A DNA stretch of 64,000 nucleotides from Kitasatospora sp. NBC_01266 (GTDB lineage: Bacteria; Actinomycetota; Actinomycetes; Streptomycetales; Streptomycetaceae). The notes beneath the pieces are model-generated. The model was not told the origin of the DNA and searched no databases. It saw nothing but the letters and a program-made list of their open reading frames with translations. Position 1 is the first letter of the stretch. Each line of letters begins with the position of its first letter. The stretch covers positions 5,208,001-5,272,000 of the forward strand of contig NZ_CP108458.1 in NCBI RefSeq assembly GCF_036242395.1. Reading direction: 5' to 3'. The position numbers were made by a program, and so were the translations under genes. Of the stretch, positions 33,521-41,968 are shown in pieces.

Positions 33521-33928
33521 GTGTTCTGGGTGATCGTGGTGGCGATGGCCGTGGTGGTCGGCGGTGCCGCGCTGGTGGCGCTGGGCGGCGGTGGTTCGCT
33601 GCCGGAGGCCGTGCACGACCGGATCGCGGCCCGGCTGCCGCAGGAACGTCCGCTGAGCCGGCAGGACGTGGACGAGATCCGGCTGCCGATGGCCGTGCGC
33701 GGCTACCGGATGGACGAGGTGGACGACGTGCTCGACCGGCTCGGCGCCGAGCTCGCCTACCGCGACTCGCGGATCGCGGAGCTGGAGGCCGCGGTGGCGG
33801 TGCGGGGCGGCGCGGCGGACCCCGGTGCCGAGGCCGGCCGCGATGCCGTCGATGAGGCCACCGATGAGGCCGTCGGCGGGCGCGGTGCCACCGTGCCGGA
33901 CACGCCCGAGCACGCGGGGCAGGAGTGA
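33521..33928 (+). CDS. DivIVA-domain membrane protein
   Basis: 135 residues from the GTG at 33521, which has GGGAGGA 6 bases upstream; an earlier GTG at 33503 lacks one. A single N-terminal helix (FWVIVVAMAVVVGGAALVAL) is followed by a DivIVA-like segment (IRLPMAVRGYRMDEVDDVLDRLGAELAYRDSRIAELEAAV) with coiled coil. It resembles Rv1209 and sits between folP2 and tag as in M. tuberculosis, though gpgS is missing here. The last bases overlap the tag start codon. Possibly linked to envelope growth at the pole. Confidence 0.82.
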   Translation: MFWVIVVAMAVVVGGAALVALGGGGSLPEAVHDRIAARLPQERPLSRQDVDEIRLPMAVRGYRMDEVDDVLDRLGAELAYRDSRIAELEAAVAVRGGAADPGAEAGRDAVDEATDEAVGGRGATVPDTPEHAGQE

Positions 33929-34491
33929 CGATTCTCGAGCCCGGCCCGGACGGCCTGCTGCGCTGCCCCTGGGGCGAGTCGACCGACGATTACCGGGTCT
34001 ACCACGACACCGAGTGGGGCAAGCCGGTACACGGCGACGACGCCCTGTTCGAGCGGATCTGCCTGGAGGCGTTCCAGTCGGGGCTGTCCTGGATCACCAT
34101 CCTGCGCCGCCGGGAGGGCTTCCGGGCCGCCTTCGCGGGCTTTCGGATCGCCGAGGTGGCGGCCTTCACCGAACAGGACGAGGCCCGGCTGCTGGCGGAT
34201 CCCGGGATCATCCGCAACCGGCTGAAGATCGCCGCGGCCGTGGCCAACGCCCGCGCGGCCCAGGCCCTGGACGGGGGCCTGGACGCGCTGGTGTGGCGGT
34301 TCGCGGGCGATCCGGACCGGCCCGCGCCGCGGAGCCCGGCCGAGGTCCCGGCGATCACCCCGCAGTCCACGGCGCTGGCCAAGGAGCTCAAGCGGCAGGG
34401 CTTCCGGTTCGTCGGCCCGACCACCGCCTACGCGCTGATGCAGGCCTGCGGGCTGGTCAACGACCACCTGGCCGACTGCCACGCCCGCTGA
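33925..34491 (+). CDS. tag: DNA-3-methyladenine glycosylase I
   Basis: 188-residue base-excision repair glycosylase that removes 3-methyladenine. Zinc-binding residues are recognisable: Cys in RCPWG, His in YHDTEWG, and the His/Cys pair in NDHLADCHAR at the C-terminus. FERICLEAFQSGLSWITILRRREGFR is the family core with the base-recognition Glu. It starts at a GTG overlapping the previous stop (GTGA), so translation is coupled. Confidence 0.95.
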   Translation: MTILEPGPDGLLRCPWGESTDDYRVYHDTEWGKPVHGDDALFERICLEAFQSGLSWITILRRREGFRAAFAGFRIAEVAAFTEQDEARLLADPGIIRNRLKIAAAVANARAAQALDGGLDALVWRFAGDPDRPAPRSPAEVPAITPQSTALAKELKRQGFRFVGPTTAYALMQACGLVNDHLADCHAR

Positions 34492-34523
34492 CCTGCCGCC
34501 AGCCGCGCTACCGGCCGAGGTGG

Positions 34524-35324
34524 CTACCGGCCGACGTACTTCGGCGTCTCCTTGGCCAGGAAGGCGGCCACCGCGATCCGGTGGTCCTCGCTGGCCCCGG
34601 CCAGGGTCTGCAGTTCGTTCTCCTTGTCCAGCGTCTCGCTGAGCGAGTGCGAGGCGCCGAAGTCCAGCGCGGCCTTGATCGCGCCGTACGCCACGGTCGG
34701 TCCGGTGGCCAGTCGCAGTGCGAACTCGCGGGCGGTGGCGGCGAGTTCGGCGGACGGGACGACCTGGGTGGCGAGCCCGAGGGTGAGCGCCTCGGCGGCC
34801 TTGACGGTGCGCGGGAACATCAGCAGCTCGGTCGCCCTGGCGTGTCCGACCAGCCGGGGCAGCGTCCACGACGCGCCCGAGTCGGTGGTCAGTGCCACGC
34901 CCGCGAACGAGGTGTTGAACCCGGCGGTCTCGGCGACGATCCGGAAGTCGCAGGCGAAGGCCAGCGAGGCCCCGGCGCCGGCGGCGACCCCGCCGATCGC
35001 GGCCACCGTCGGCTTGCGCATCCCGGCCAGCGCCCGCACCAGCGGGTTGTAGTGCTCGGCGACGGTCTTCAGCGGCGGCTCGCCGGTCTCGTCGGCGCGC
35101 CGCAGCAGCCCGAGGTGCTCCTTGAGGTCCTGGCCGACGCAGAACGCCTTGTCGCCGGCCCCGGTCAGCAGCACCGCGCGCACCGCCGGGTCCGCCGCCG
35201 CCTCGGCCACGGTGTCCCGCAGTGCCACCTTGGTCGGGACGTCCAGCGCGTTCATCGCGTCCGGGCGGTTGATCGTGATGACGGCCAGCGGACCGTCGAG
35301 CTCGTACAGGACGGAGTCGGACAT
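34524..35324 (-). CDS. Enoyl-CoA hydratase/isomerase family protein
   Basis: 266-residue crotonase-fold protein. The ATG at 35324 has GGGAG about 10 bases upstream. The oxyanion-hole regions are ...FCVGQDLKEH and IGGVAAGAGASLAFACDFRI. The second catalytic acid position has TTDSGASWTLPRLVG with Asp, as in PaaG/PaaB-like isomerases rather than Glu of ECHs. The reaction is therefore uncertain; 1,2-epoxyphenylacetyl-CoA isomerase-like is one option. It stands alone, convergent with tag and divergent to the DUF3117 gene. Confidence 0.88.
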   Translation of the reverse strand: MSDSVLYELDGPLAVITINRPDAMNALDVPTKVALRDTVAEAAADPAVRAVLLTGAGDKAFCVGQDLKEHLGLLRRADETGEPPLKTVAEHYNPLVRALAGMRKPTVAAIGGVAAGAGASLAFACDFRIVAETAGFNTSFAGVALTTDSGASWTLPRLVGHARATELLMFPRTVKAAEALTLGLATQVVPSAELAATAREFALRLATGPTVAYGAIKAALDFGASHSLSETLDKENELQTLAGASEDHRIAVAAFLAKETPKYVGR

Positions 35325-35711
35325 GTGTGAGGGCTCCCAACCGATCGGTAACACCACGGACCTGAGTCAGCATGCCGGAGCTCGCCGGGCGGCGGGAGTG
35401 TGAGGTAGCGCACCTTTGCGGCCCCTTGCGTGCGGTCGGCCACCCGATCGCCTGTCGGGTCCCGTTCGGCCGGATGCTAGCGGGCTCGGGCAGGCCTGGC
35501 GCGGCAACTGATGCGTCTTCGCCCGGTCGGGTGAGGGGGGATCTGAGGCGGAATCAGCTGCTCTGTGATGGTGTGCTCCCGGGTGCGGAAAGAGTGATGT
35601 TGGTCATCGGGGCGTCGAATGCGGGATAATGGCTTCCGATCAATGCGTTCGATACCGGCGGTGGACGGACTGCTGGTACGTAGCTGAGCGGTTGCAGGAA
35701 GGGGAACGAGC
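35325..35711. other. Divergent intergenic region before the DUF3117 gene
   Basis: 387 bases without a supported gene. The only regulatory signal I can support is the promoter candidate near 35601-35630. Confidence 0.5.
35601..35630 (+). promoter_or_regulatory. Candidate promoter of the DUF3117 gene
   Basis: TGGTCA (35601-35606), an 18-base spacer and GATAAT (35625-35630), about 80 bases upstream of the start. Confidence 0.4.
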
Positions 35712-35879
35712 ATGGCGGCCATGAAGCCGCGGACGGGTGACGGCCCGCTCGAGGTCACCAAAGAGGGGCGGGGCATCATCATGCGAGTTCCGCTCGAAGG
35801 CGGCGGTCGCCTGGTGGTGGAGCTCACTCCGGACGAGGCGAACGCCCTGGGTGAAGCCCTGAAGAAGGCCTGCGGCTGA
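35712..35879 (+). CDS. DUF3117 small protein
   Basis: 55-residue protein beginning MAAMKPRTGDGPLEVTKEGR with AGGAAGGGG upstream. It matches the DUF3117 family (Rv1211 type), almost universal in actinobacteria and of unknown function. It is small, charged and without membrane segments. Its place after tag follows the M. tuberculosis order, where Rv1211 follows tagA. It has its own candidate promoter and a clear terminator, so it is probably monocistronic. Confidence 0.92.
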   Translation: MAAMKPRTGDGPLEVTKEGRGIIMRVPLEGGGRLVVELTPDEANALGEALKKACG

Positions 35880-35911
35880 CTCTCGCGCTTGCGCGCGCGA
35901 CAGCGCGCTGC

Positions 35912-35956
35912 ACGGGGCCCGGACCACTGGTGCGAACCAGCGGAACCGGGCCCCGT
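35912..35956 (+). terminator. Terminator of the DUF3117 gene
   Basis: ACGGGGCCCGG / CCGGGCCCCGT arms enclosing a smaller CTGGT/ACCAG hairpin, 32 bases after the stop. Confidence 0.8.
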
Positions 35957-36018
35957 CGCCATTCCCCGGGCCGGTCGCCAGGCGCCCGGGCTCGGTCTGA
36001 TGGTCCCGGGGAACGGTT

Positions 36019-36591
36019 TCAGCGCTTGACCGCGCAGAGCAGCCCGTCGCTGACCGGCAGCAGCGCGGGCAGCAGTTGCTTGCTCTCCCGCACCGCCTGC
36101 ACCAGCTCGCGCATCGCCCCGGTGGCCGGGTCGTCCAGCGCGGGGTCGGTCAGCCGCCCCTGCTGGAACACCCCCTCGAAGCAGACCGCCCCGCCGGGTC
36201 TCAGCAGGCGCAACGATTCTGCGAGATAGGCCTTCGACTCGGCGGCGTCGCCGTCGCAGAACACCAGGTCGTACTGGCCGTCGGCGAGCCGGGGCAGCAC
36301 CTCCAGCGCGCGGCCGGGTATGAACCGGGTGCGGCCGGCCGCGAAGCCTGCCGCCAGATAGGCCTCGCGGGCGAACTGCTGGCGGACCGGCTCCGGGTCG
36401 ACGGTGGTCAGGATGCCGTCCGGGCGCATCCCGCGCAGCAGGTAGAGGCCGGAGACCCCGGTGCCGGTGCCGATCTCCGCCACCGCCTTGGCGCCCAGCG
36501 CGGCGGCCAGCAGCCGCAGGAAGGCGCCGCCGCTCGGACCGATCGCCTGGACCCCGGTGCGGGCCGCCTGGGCCCTGGCGTAGGTCAGCAC
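36019..36591 (-). CDS. O-methyltransferase (Rv1220c-like), start uncertain
   Basis: At least 190 residues of an AdoMet-dependent O-methyltransferase: VAEIGTGTGVSGLYLLRGM is the cofactor loop, LTTVDPEP the acidic ribose-binding end, and DLVFCDGDAAESKAYL the metal/catechol-type region. GTG at 36591 is the only ordinary start, but clearly homologous-looking sequence (IIDFGPAAATLADTYVGED) continues upstream in frame to a stop near 36750 without ATG, GTG or TTG. A CTG at 36702 would add it. Divergent to sigE, as in M. tuberculosis; the candidate sigE promoter overlaps the region just upstream. Confidence 0.8.
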   Translation of the reverse strand: MLTYARAQAARTGVQAIGPSGGAFLRLLAAALGAKAVAEIGTGTGVSGLYLLRGMRPDGILTTVDPEPVRQQFAREAYLAAGFAAGRTRFIPGRALEVLPRLADGQYDLVFCDGDAAESKAYLAESLRLLRPGGAVCFEGVFQQGRLTDPALDDPATGAMRELVQAVRESKQLLPALLPVSDGLLCAVKR

Positions 36592-36716
36592 GGCGTCCTC
36601 GCCGACGTAGGTGTCGGCGAGGGTCGCAGCCGCGGGCCCGAAGTCGATGATCTGGTCCTGGGGAGTAGGGGCGCTGCCGGATGTCGATATTTCCTGCCAC
36701 AGATTACTGGCCGGGT

Positions 36717-36743
36717 GGGAACCGCGTCCGGCGGCGGGCCGTT
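36717..36743 (+). promoter_or_regulatory. Candidate ECF sigma promoter upstream of sigE
   Basis: GGGAACC (36717-36723) and CGTT (36740-36743) are 17 bases apart from GGAAC, matching ECF sigma consensus GGAAC-N16/18-CGTT. It would give a ~130-base leader for the sigE gene, and suggests autoregulation. Confidence 0.5.
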
Positions 36744-36882
36744 GGACCGGTCAGAGAGCGTCGCGGCCGCGTCGGCCGGAGTCCCGTGGGACCGGTGCGG
36801 GGCCGGTGGGCAGGGCCGCGGCGGGCCGTACGCCGGACGGTCGGATGGATGAGCGCACTTTTATCCAGAACTGACGGGTGAG

Positions 36883-37728
36883 GTGGATATGGTGGTGGCC
36901 CTGCTGGGCAGAAGAGCCAACCGAGGAGGTGTGGCCGAGGGCGACGTCCCTGTGCGGCGGCAACTCCGCGGCACCTCGTCGGCCCGTACGCCGAAGCCCG
37001 TGATGAACCAGTCTGCGCACACCCCCCTGGACCAGTCGTTCGACGGCACCACCGCCGACTCCTCGGCCCCCGCCGCGCTCGCGACCTTCGCCGATGGGGC
37101 CGACGCGCAGGGCTGGACCCCGCCCAGCTGGGAGGAGATCGTCGAGGCGCACAGCGCCCGGGTCTACCGCCTGGCCTACCGCCTGACGGGCAATCAGCAC
37201 GACGCCGAGGACCTGACTCAGGAGGTCTTCGTCCGGGTCTTCCGCTCGCTCTCCACCTACACCCCCGGCACCTTCGAGGGCTGGCTGCACCGGATCACCA
37301 CCAACCTGTTCCTGGACATGGTCCGCCGACGCCAGCGGATCCGCTTCGACGCGCTGGCCGAGGACGCCGCCGAGCGGCTGCCCAGCCGCGAGCCCAGCCC
37401 GGCCCAGGCCTTCAGCGACACCCACTTCGACGCCGACGTGCAGCAGGCACTGGACACCCTGGCGCCGGAGTTCCGGGCCGCCGTGGTGCTCTGCGACATC
37501 GAGGGCCTGTCCTACGAGGAGATCGCCGCGACCCTGGGCGTCAAGCTCGGCACCGTGCGCAGCCGGATCCACCGTGGCCGCTCGCACCTGCGTGCCGCGC
37601 TCAAGCACCGCGCCCCCGGCGCCGCGCCCGGTCGGATCCGGCGTGGCGGCTCGGAGCCGGCGCCGGTGGCCGCCCTCGTGAGCGCCGCGGAGGTCGGTGC
37701 GGGTGGGAGCGGGCGGAGGCGATCGTGA
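36883..37728 (+). CDS. sigE: ECF RNA polymerase sigma factor, SigE type
   Basis: 281 residues from a GTG at 36883; ATG at 36889 is also possible, and the conserved domains would allow ATG at 37003. Region 2 is HSARVYRLAYRLTGNQHDAEDLTQEVFVRVFRSL (~residues 90-125) with GTFEGWLHRITTNLFLD. Region 4 is LSYEEIAATLGVKLGTVRSRIHRGRSHLRAAL. The C-terminus carries a ~40-residue extension. The type is the mycobacterial SigE group, not S. coelicolor SigE of the CseBC system. It overlaps the anti-sigma gene by 4 bases. Likely response: envelope or surface stress. Confidence 0.9.
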   Translation: MDMVVALLGRRANRGGVAEGDVPVRRQLRGTSSARTPKPVMNQSAHTPLDQSFDGTTADSSAPAALATFADGADAQGWTPPSWEEIVEAHSARVYRLAYRLTGNQHDAEDLTQEVFVRVFRSLSTYTPGTFEGWLHRITTNLFLDMVRRRQRIRFDALAEDAAERLPSREPSPAQAFSDTHFDADVQQALDTLAPEFRAAVVLCDIEGLSYEEIAATLGVKLGTVRSRIHRGRSHLRAALKHRAPGAAPGRIRRGGSEPAPVAALVSAAEVGAGGSGRRRS

Positions 37729-38669
37729 GCGGCGCAGGCCGGTCCGGCGCCCGGCGCCCGGCGCCCGCCCGGCAGGAGAGCACCCGTCAGGAGGTCCCCG
37801 TGCTGCGGCCGATCGCCGTGCGCCAGAGCGATCCGTCCCTGGTGGAGGAGCACCACCTCGGTGAGCGGTTGACCGCCTACCTGGACGGCGAGCTCGGCCA
37901 TGACGACCGCGAGCGGGTCCAGTCGCACCTGGCCACCTGCCGGCAGTGCCTGAGCGAGGCCGAGGAGGCCCGTGCGGTCAAGCAGCGCCTCACCACCGCC
38001 GAGCCACCGGGGCCGTCCGGGCTGCTGATGGCCCGGCTGCTGGCGGTCGCGGCGCAGCCCGACGACCTCGACGGCGGTCCTGGCCGCCCGGGTGGCGGCT
38101 CGGGACTGACCGCTCTGCCGAGCCTGCCCACCCTGGGCGGCAGCCGGCTGACCGGCGGTTCCTTCGGACGCGGCGCGGGCGCCTCCTTCGGTGGCGGCGC
38201 ACTCGGCGCCGACACGCCGCTGCCCGGGGTCGACCCGCGGGCCGGGCGTGCTCCCGAGCCGCGGCTGTGGAGCGGTCGGCGTGGTTCGGCCCGGTCGGGC
38301 GGTACCGCCGAGCGCCGGCGGCCCGCGCTGACGCTGCCGAGTGCCGGCCTCGGCGTCCAGCCGCGCGGTCGGCGGTTGGTGGTCGCGGCGGCCGGCGCGT
38401 TCTCGGTGGCCGCGGTGGCGCTGGGCGGCTTCGGCAGTCTGGGACTTGCCGCAGTGGCGGGCGACAGCCCGAACCCGGCGGACGACCAGCACGGCACGGC
38501 GGTCAACCCGCAGGTGCCTGGCGGCGTGCCGGTGGCCCCGCTGAACGGCCCGCTGACGGTGGACCTGCCGCTCGGTGCGCCCGGCGACCACTCTTTTGAC
38601 CTGCTGACTCCCGGGCCGACGGCGCGGGCCGTCAACCCCGTGATCCACGGGCACGTCATGTTGCCGTGA
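37725..38669 (+). CDS. Zinc anti-sigma factor (RseA-like)
   Basis: 314 residues starting at a GTG that overlaps the sigE stop. The zinc motif HX3CX2C is His68-X3-Cys72-X2-Cys75 in HLATCRQC. A Gly/Arg-rich disordered region follows (~95-220) and one hydrophobic helix near 218-240 (LVVAAAGAFSVAAVALGGFG). It is expected to bind and hold back the sigma factor. Membrane or soluble form is ambiguous because the helix is weak. Length is much greater than mycobacterial RseA. Confidence 0.87.
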   Translation: MSGAGRSGARRPAPARQESTRQEVPVLRPIAVRQSDPSLVEEHHLGERLTAYLDGELGHDDRERVQSHLATCRQCLSEAEEARAVKQRLTTAEPPGPSGLLMARLLAVAAQPDDLDGGPGRPGGGSGLTALPSLPTLGGSRLTGGSFGRGAGASFGGGALGADTPLPGVDPRAGRAPEPRLWSGRRGSARSGGTAERRRPALTLPSAGLGVQPRGRRLVVAAAGAFSVAAVALGGFGSLGLAAVAGDSPNPADDQHGTAVNPQVPGGVPVAPLNGPLTVDLPLGAPGDHSFDLLTPGPTARAVNPVIHGHVMLP

Positions 38670-38819
38670 TCCGGTGTTCGCCTTCGGCCATCGGGCCACC
38701 GGCGGGTCTTTACCACGGATTCGTCCGCCCGTGGGCCGAGGATCCGCTGGTGGCCATTACGCTGTAGGGAGCCGGTGTCGCGGGCCGAACCGGGATCGTC
38801 CGAGCAGCTGGGAGTTCAC

Positions 38820-39257
38820 GTGTTCTTCGACATAGGCCCACTCGAGCTGATCACCCTGGTGATCATGGCCATTGTGATCTTCGGGCCGGACAAGCTGCCG
38901 AAGCTGATCCAGGACGCGACCGGATTCATCCGCAAGGTGCGGTCCTTCGCCGACAGCGCCAAGGCGGACATCCGCAGCGAGCTGGGGCCGGAGTTCCAGG
39001 ACTTCGAGTTCGAGGACCTCAACCCGAAGACCTTCGTGCGCAAGAACCTGATGGGCGGCGAGGAGGACCCGCTGGGCCTGAAGGGCCTGCGCGATGACCT
39101 GGACCTCAAGTCGGTGCTCGACGACAAGCCGGCCAGCCCGGTCGCCACGACGAAGACCGCCGCGGCCGCCGGCGGCGTCAACGTGCTGAAGACCGCCGAC
39201 GCCGGTCCGCCGCTGGCCGCCGGCGAGCGCCCGCCGTTCGACCTGGACGCCACCTGA
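38820..39257 (+). CDS. tatB: Sec-independent protein translocase subunit TatB
   Basis: 145 residues from a GTG at 38820 with GGGAG 5-6 bases upstream. The N-terminal helix FFDIGPLELITLVIMAIVIFGPDKLPKLI contains the TatB hinge (GPDKLP) followed by an amphipathic helix. An Asp/Leu-rich tail (LKGLRDDLDLKSVLDD) is present. TatB recognises twin-arginine signal peptides with TatC, which is not in this window. Position behind sigE and the anti-sigma gene is conserved in actinobacteria. A terminator follows. Confidence 0.93.
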   Translation: MFFDIGPLELITLVIMAIVIFGPDKLPKLIQDATGFIRKVRSFADSAKADIRSELGPEFQDFEFEDLNPKTFVRKNLMGGEEDPLGLKGLRDDLDLKSVLDDKPASPVATTKTAAAAGGVNVLKTADAGPPLAAGERPPFDLDAT

Positions 39258-39295
39258 CGGTTCCCCAGCGCCCTGGCGCCACCGCGCTCCGACAG

Positions 39296-39332
39296 CGACA
39301 CCCCGCCCGGCTCCCCGCCGAGCGGGGTGTCG
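39296..39332 (+). terminator. Terminator of tatB
   Basis: CGACACCCCGC / GCGGGGTGTCG arms, 11 bp, loop of 15, starting 39 bases after the stop. Confidence 0.7.
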
Positions 39333-39389
39333 TCTGTTCGGCGCCGCTATTGTGCTGAGTGCCCGACAGGTTGCCAAGGAGGCCCCGGA

Positions 39390-40073
39390 TTGGACGCTAC
39401 GAGCAGTCGCGCGGTGGACACGGCCGCTGCCAAGGCGGCGGAGGTGCCGGGTCGGCGGTCGGCTGAGCCCGCCGACCCGCTGGCCCCGTACCTGGCGGCC
39501 GACTTCCCCTGGTACGGCCTGGACGAGGGCTGGACCGGGCGGCGCTGGCTGCTCCAGGCCGGCGCGGGCGGTCACCGCCCCGGCGTGCCGCGCAGCATCG
39601 ACTACGGTTCGGTCGGCCATGGCGAGCAGCCGCCCAGGCAGCCCGAGGCGCCCGGCCCGCGCCGTTTCGCCGTGGTGGTCACGGTGGCCCGTCGCCCCGG
39701 CCGGCGCAGTGCGGACGGCACCGGTGTACTGGACGCCACCTCGGCCTCCTCGGCCGCCTGGCTGGCCGGCTGCGGCCTGCTCGCGGTCACCTGGCCCGGC
39801 CGGCTGGACCGTGGCCGCCGGCAGGAGTGGCTGGATCAGCAGACCGCCCTCGCCTGGGACCTGGCCGACGACCTCGGCGGCCCCGGCTGGTCCCCGCTCA
39901 CCCTGCCCGTCAACGGCCTGCCGCAGCCCTTCCGCTATCGCGAGTCCGAGTATGGCTGGGTGCTGGCCGGCGAGGCCCCGGGCGTGCTGCTGGGCGCGTA
40001 CGGCCGCGGGGTGAGCGCGTACGGGGTGGGCTTCAGCGCCATCGCGGACCTGGCCGCGTACACCAGGCCCTGA
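39390..40073 (+). CDS. Hypothetical protein (streptomycete type)
   Basis: 227 residues from a TTG at 39390 with AAGGAGG 7 bases upstream. There is no signal peptide or membrane helix. The sequence has conserved-looking blocks DFPWYGLDEGWTGRRWL and RYRESEYGWVLAGEAPGVLLGAYGRGVSAYG, the latter near the end and rich in Gly and Tyr. No family is recognised. It is convergent with mrp and shares a terminator with it. Confidence 0.72.
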   Translation: MDATSSRAVDTAAAKAAEVPGRRSAEPADPLAPYLAADFPWYGLDEGWTGRRWLLQAGAGGHRPGVPRSIDYGSVGHGEQPPRQPEAPGPRRFAVVVTVARRPGRRSADGTGVLDATSASSAAWLAGCGLLAVTWPGRLDRGRRQEWLDQQTALAWDLADDLGGPGWSPLTLPVNGLPQPFRYRESEYGWVLAGEAPGVLLGAYGRGVSAYGVGFSAIADLAAYTRP

Positions 40074-40074
40074 T

Positions 40075-40103
40075 CCGCCCGCCCGACACAGCGGGGCGGG
40101 CGG
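40075..40103. terminator. Bidirectional terminator between the hypothetical gene and mrp
   Basis: CCGCCCGCCC / GGGCGGGCGG arms, 10 bp, 9-base loop, between convergent stops. Confidence 0.7.
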
Positions 40104-40110
40104 GACCGGG

Positions 40111-41268
40111 TCAGAACTTGTTCTTCGGGGTCAGCCCGAGCGAGAGGCCCGACAGGCCGCGCTGGCGACCGCCGAGCTTGTCGGCCACCGCGCGCAGGGC
40201 GGCGCCGGCGGGGGAGTCGGGGGCGGCCAGGACGACCGGGTTGCCGTCGTCGCCGCCTTCGCGCAGCCGTACGTCGATCGGGATGCTGCCGAGCACCGGG
40301 ACGGTGGCGCCGGTGGCCCGGGTGAGGGCGTCGGCGACGGTCTGGCCGCCGCCGGTGCCGAAGACGTCGACCATCTCGTCGCAGTGCGGGCAGGGCATGC
40401 CGGACATGTTCTCGATCACGCCGACGATCTTCTGGTGGGTCTGCAGCGCGATGGTGCCGGCCCGCTCGGCCACCTCGGCGGCGGCCTGCTGCGGGGTGGT
40501 GACGATCAGGATCTCGGCGTTCGGCACCAGCTGGGCCACCGAGATCGCGATGTCGCCGGTGCCGGGCGGCAGGTCGAGCAGCAGCACGTCCAGGTCGCCC
40601 CAGTAGACGTCGGCCAGGAACTGCTGCAGCGCGCGGTGCAGCATCGGGCCGCGCCAGACCACGGGGGCGTTGCCGGGGGTGAACATGCCGATCGAGATGA
40701 CCTTCACACCGTTCGCCGACGGCGGCATGATCATGTCCTGGACCTGGGTCGGGCGGCCCTGGACGCCCAGCATCCGCGGCACGCTGTGGCCGTAGATGTC
40801 GGCGTCCACCACGGCGACCTTCTGGCCCTGGGCGGCCAGCGCGGCGGCCAGGTTGACGGTGACCGAGGACTTGCCCACCCCGCCCTTGCCGGAGGCGACC
40901 GCGTAGACCCGGGTCAGCGTGCCGGGCTTGGCGAACGGGATCTCGCGCTCGGGCGCGCCGCCGCGCAGCAGCTGGGAGAGCTCCTTGCGCTGCTCCTCGC
41001 TCATCACGTCGAGCTCGACCTCGACCTCGGTGACCCCGGGGATCCTGCCGACCGCGGTCTTCACCCGGTCGGTGATCGTCTCGCGCATCGGGCAGCCGGA
41101 GACGGTCAGGTAGACCGCGACCCGCACCGTGCCGCCGGTGAGCTGCACCGATTTCACCATGCCGAGGTCGGTGATCGGGCGGTTGATCTCCGGGTCCTGC
41201 ACGGTCGACAGCGCCTCGCGGACGGACTCCTCCGTCACGCCGGTCGCCACCTCTGTCTCATTGGCCAT
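40111..41268 (-). CDS. mrp: Mrp/NBP35 family ATP-binding iron-sulphur cluster carrier
   Basis: 385 residues. N-terminal MIP18/FeS-assembly P domain (~1-85, with GCPM). A deviant Walker A GKGGVGKS (127-134) and the cluster-binding CPHC in MPCPHCDEMV identify the Mrp/ApbC type. It is an ATP-dependent scaffold that loads iron-sulphur clusters onto apoproteins. TACCAT (41275-41280 on the minus strand) ends 6 bases before the ATG, so the mRNA is probably leaderless. Located in the same order as in M. tuberculosis. Confidence 0.95.
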   Translation of the reverse strand: MANETEVATGVTEESVREALSTVQDPEINRPITDLGMVKSVQLTGGTVRVAVYLTVSGCPMRETITDRVKTAVGRIPGVTEVEVELDVMSEEQRKELSQLLRGGAPEREIPFAKPGTLTRVYAVASGKGGVGKSSVTVNLAAALAAQGQKVAVVDADIYGHSVPRMLGVQGRPTQVQDMIMPPSANGVKVISIGMFTPGNAPVVWRGPMLHRALQQFLADVYWGDLDVLLLDLPPGTGDIAISVAQLVPNAEILIVTTPQQAAAEVAERAGTIALQTHQKIVGVIENMSGMPCPHCDEMVDVFGTGGGQTVADALTRATGATVPVLGSIPIDVRLREGGDDGNPVVLAAPDSPAGAALRAVADKLGGRQRGLSGLSLGLTPKNKF

Positions 41269-41335
41269 GCCTTGATGGTACGGCTCGGCCGGGGGCCTGC
41301 TGACTGACCAGTAGCGTGCTGGTGATCACAGTCGG

Positions 41336-41968
41336 TCAGGCAAGCTCGGAGTCGCTCCGGCGCTCCTCCAACTCCTTGAGCAGGCTCTGCAGTTCGGAGC
41401 GGATGAAGTCGCGGGTCGCCACCTCGCCCAGCCCCTGGCGCAGCGCGGCCACCTCGCGGGTCAGGTACTCGGTGTCGGCGATGTTGCGGTCGCTGCGGGC
41501 CCGGTCCTGCTCCATGTTGACCCGGTCCCGGTCGTCCTGGCGGTTCTGCGCCAGCAGGATCAGCGGCGCGGCGTAGGAGGCCTGCAGCGAGAGCACCAGG
41601 GTGAGGAAGATGAACGGGTAGCTGTCGAAGCGGAACGACCCGGGCAGCAGCGTGTTCCAGAGCACCCAGATGACGATGACCACCGTCATCCAGACGATGA
41701 ACCGCCCGGTGCCCAGGAACCGCGCGATCCGCTCGGAGAGCTTGCCGAACGCCTCCGGGTCGTAGGCGGGCAGCGAGAAGAGGCCCGGGCGCGCGGTGCG
41801 CGGCTGGTCGAGCCGGGAGCGCACCGAGGTGCCGTGCGTGGTCTGGGTCCGGCTGCCCTCACGGGCCCGCAGCTCGCGCAGCTGACGCAGGTCGCGCAGT
41901 TCGCCCTGGAGACGCTGGCGGGCGGGCTCGTCGCGAGAGCCCGAGCGCTGCTTGCGGTCACTGTCCAC
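41336..41968 (-). CDS. DUF1003 membrane protein
   Basis: 210 residues from a GTG at 41968 (AGAGAGG upstream). A basic, charged N-terminal ~85 residues precede two helices (FIVWMTVVIVIWVLWNTLL and FIFLTLVLSLQASYAAPLILL). A coiled coil follows (QNRQDDRDRVNMEQDRARSDRN... to LKELEERR). It matches the DUF1003 family. It overlaps the 3' end of the MgtE-N/CBS gene by 11 bases, so the two are co-translated. Function unknown. Confidence 0.88.
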   Translation of the reverse strand: MDSDRKQRSGSRDEPARQRLQGELRDLRQLRELRAREGSRTQTTHGTSVRSRLDQPRTARPGLFSLPAYDPEAFGKLSERIARFLGTGRFIVWMTVVIVIWVLWNTLLPGSFRFDSYPFIFLTLVLSLQASYAAPLILLAQNRQDDRDRVNMEQDRARSDRNIADTEYLTREVAALRQGLGEVATRDFIRSELQSLLKELEERRSDSELA

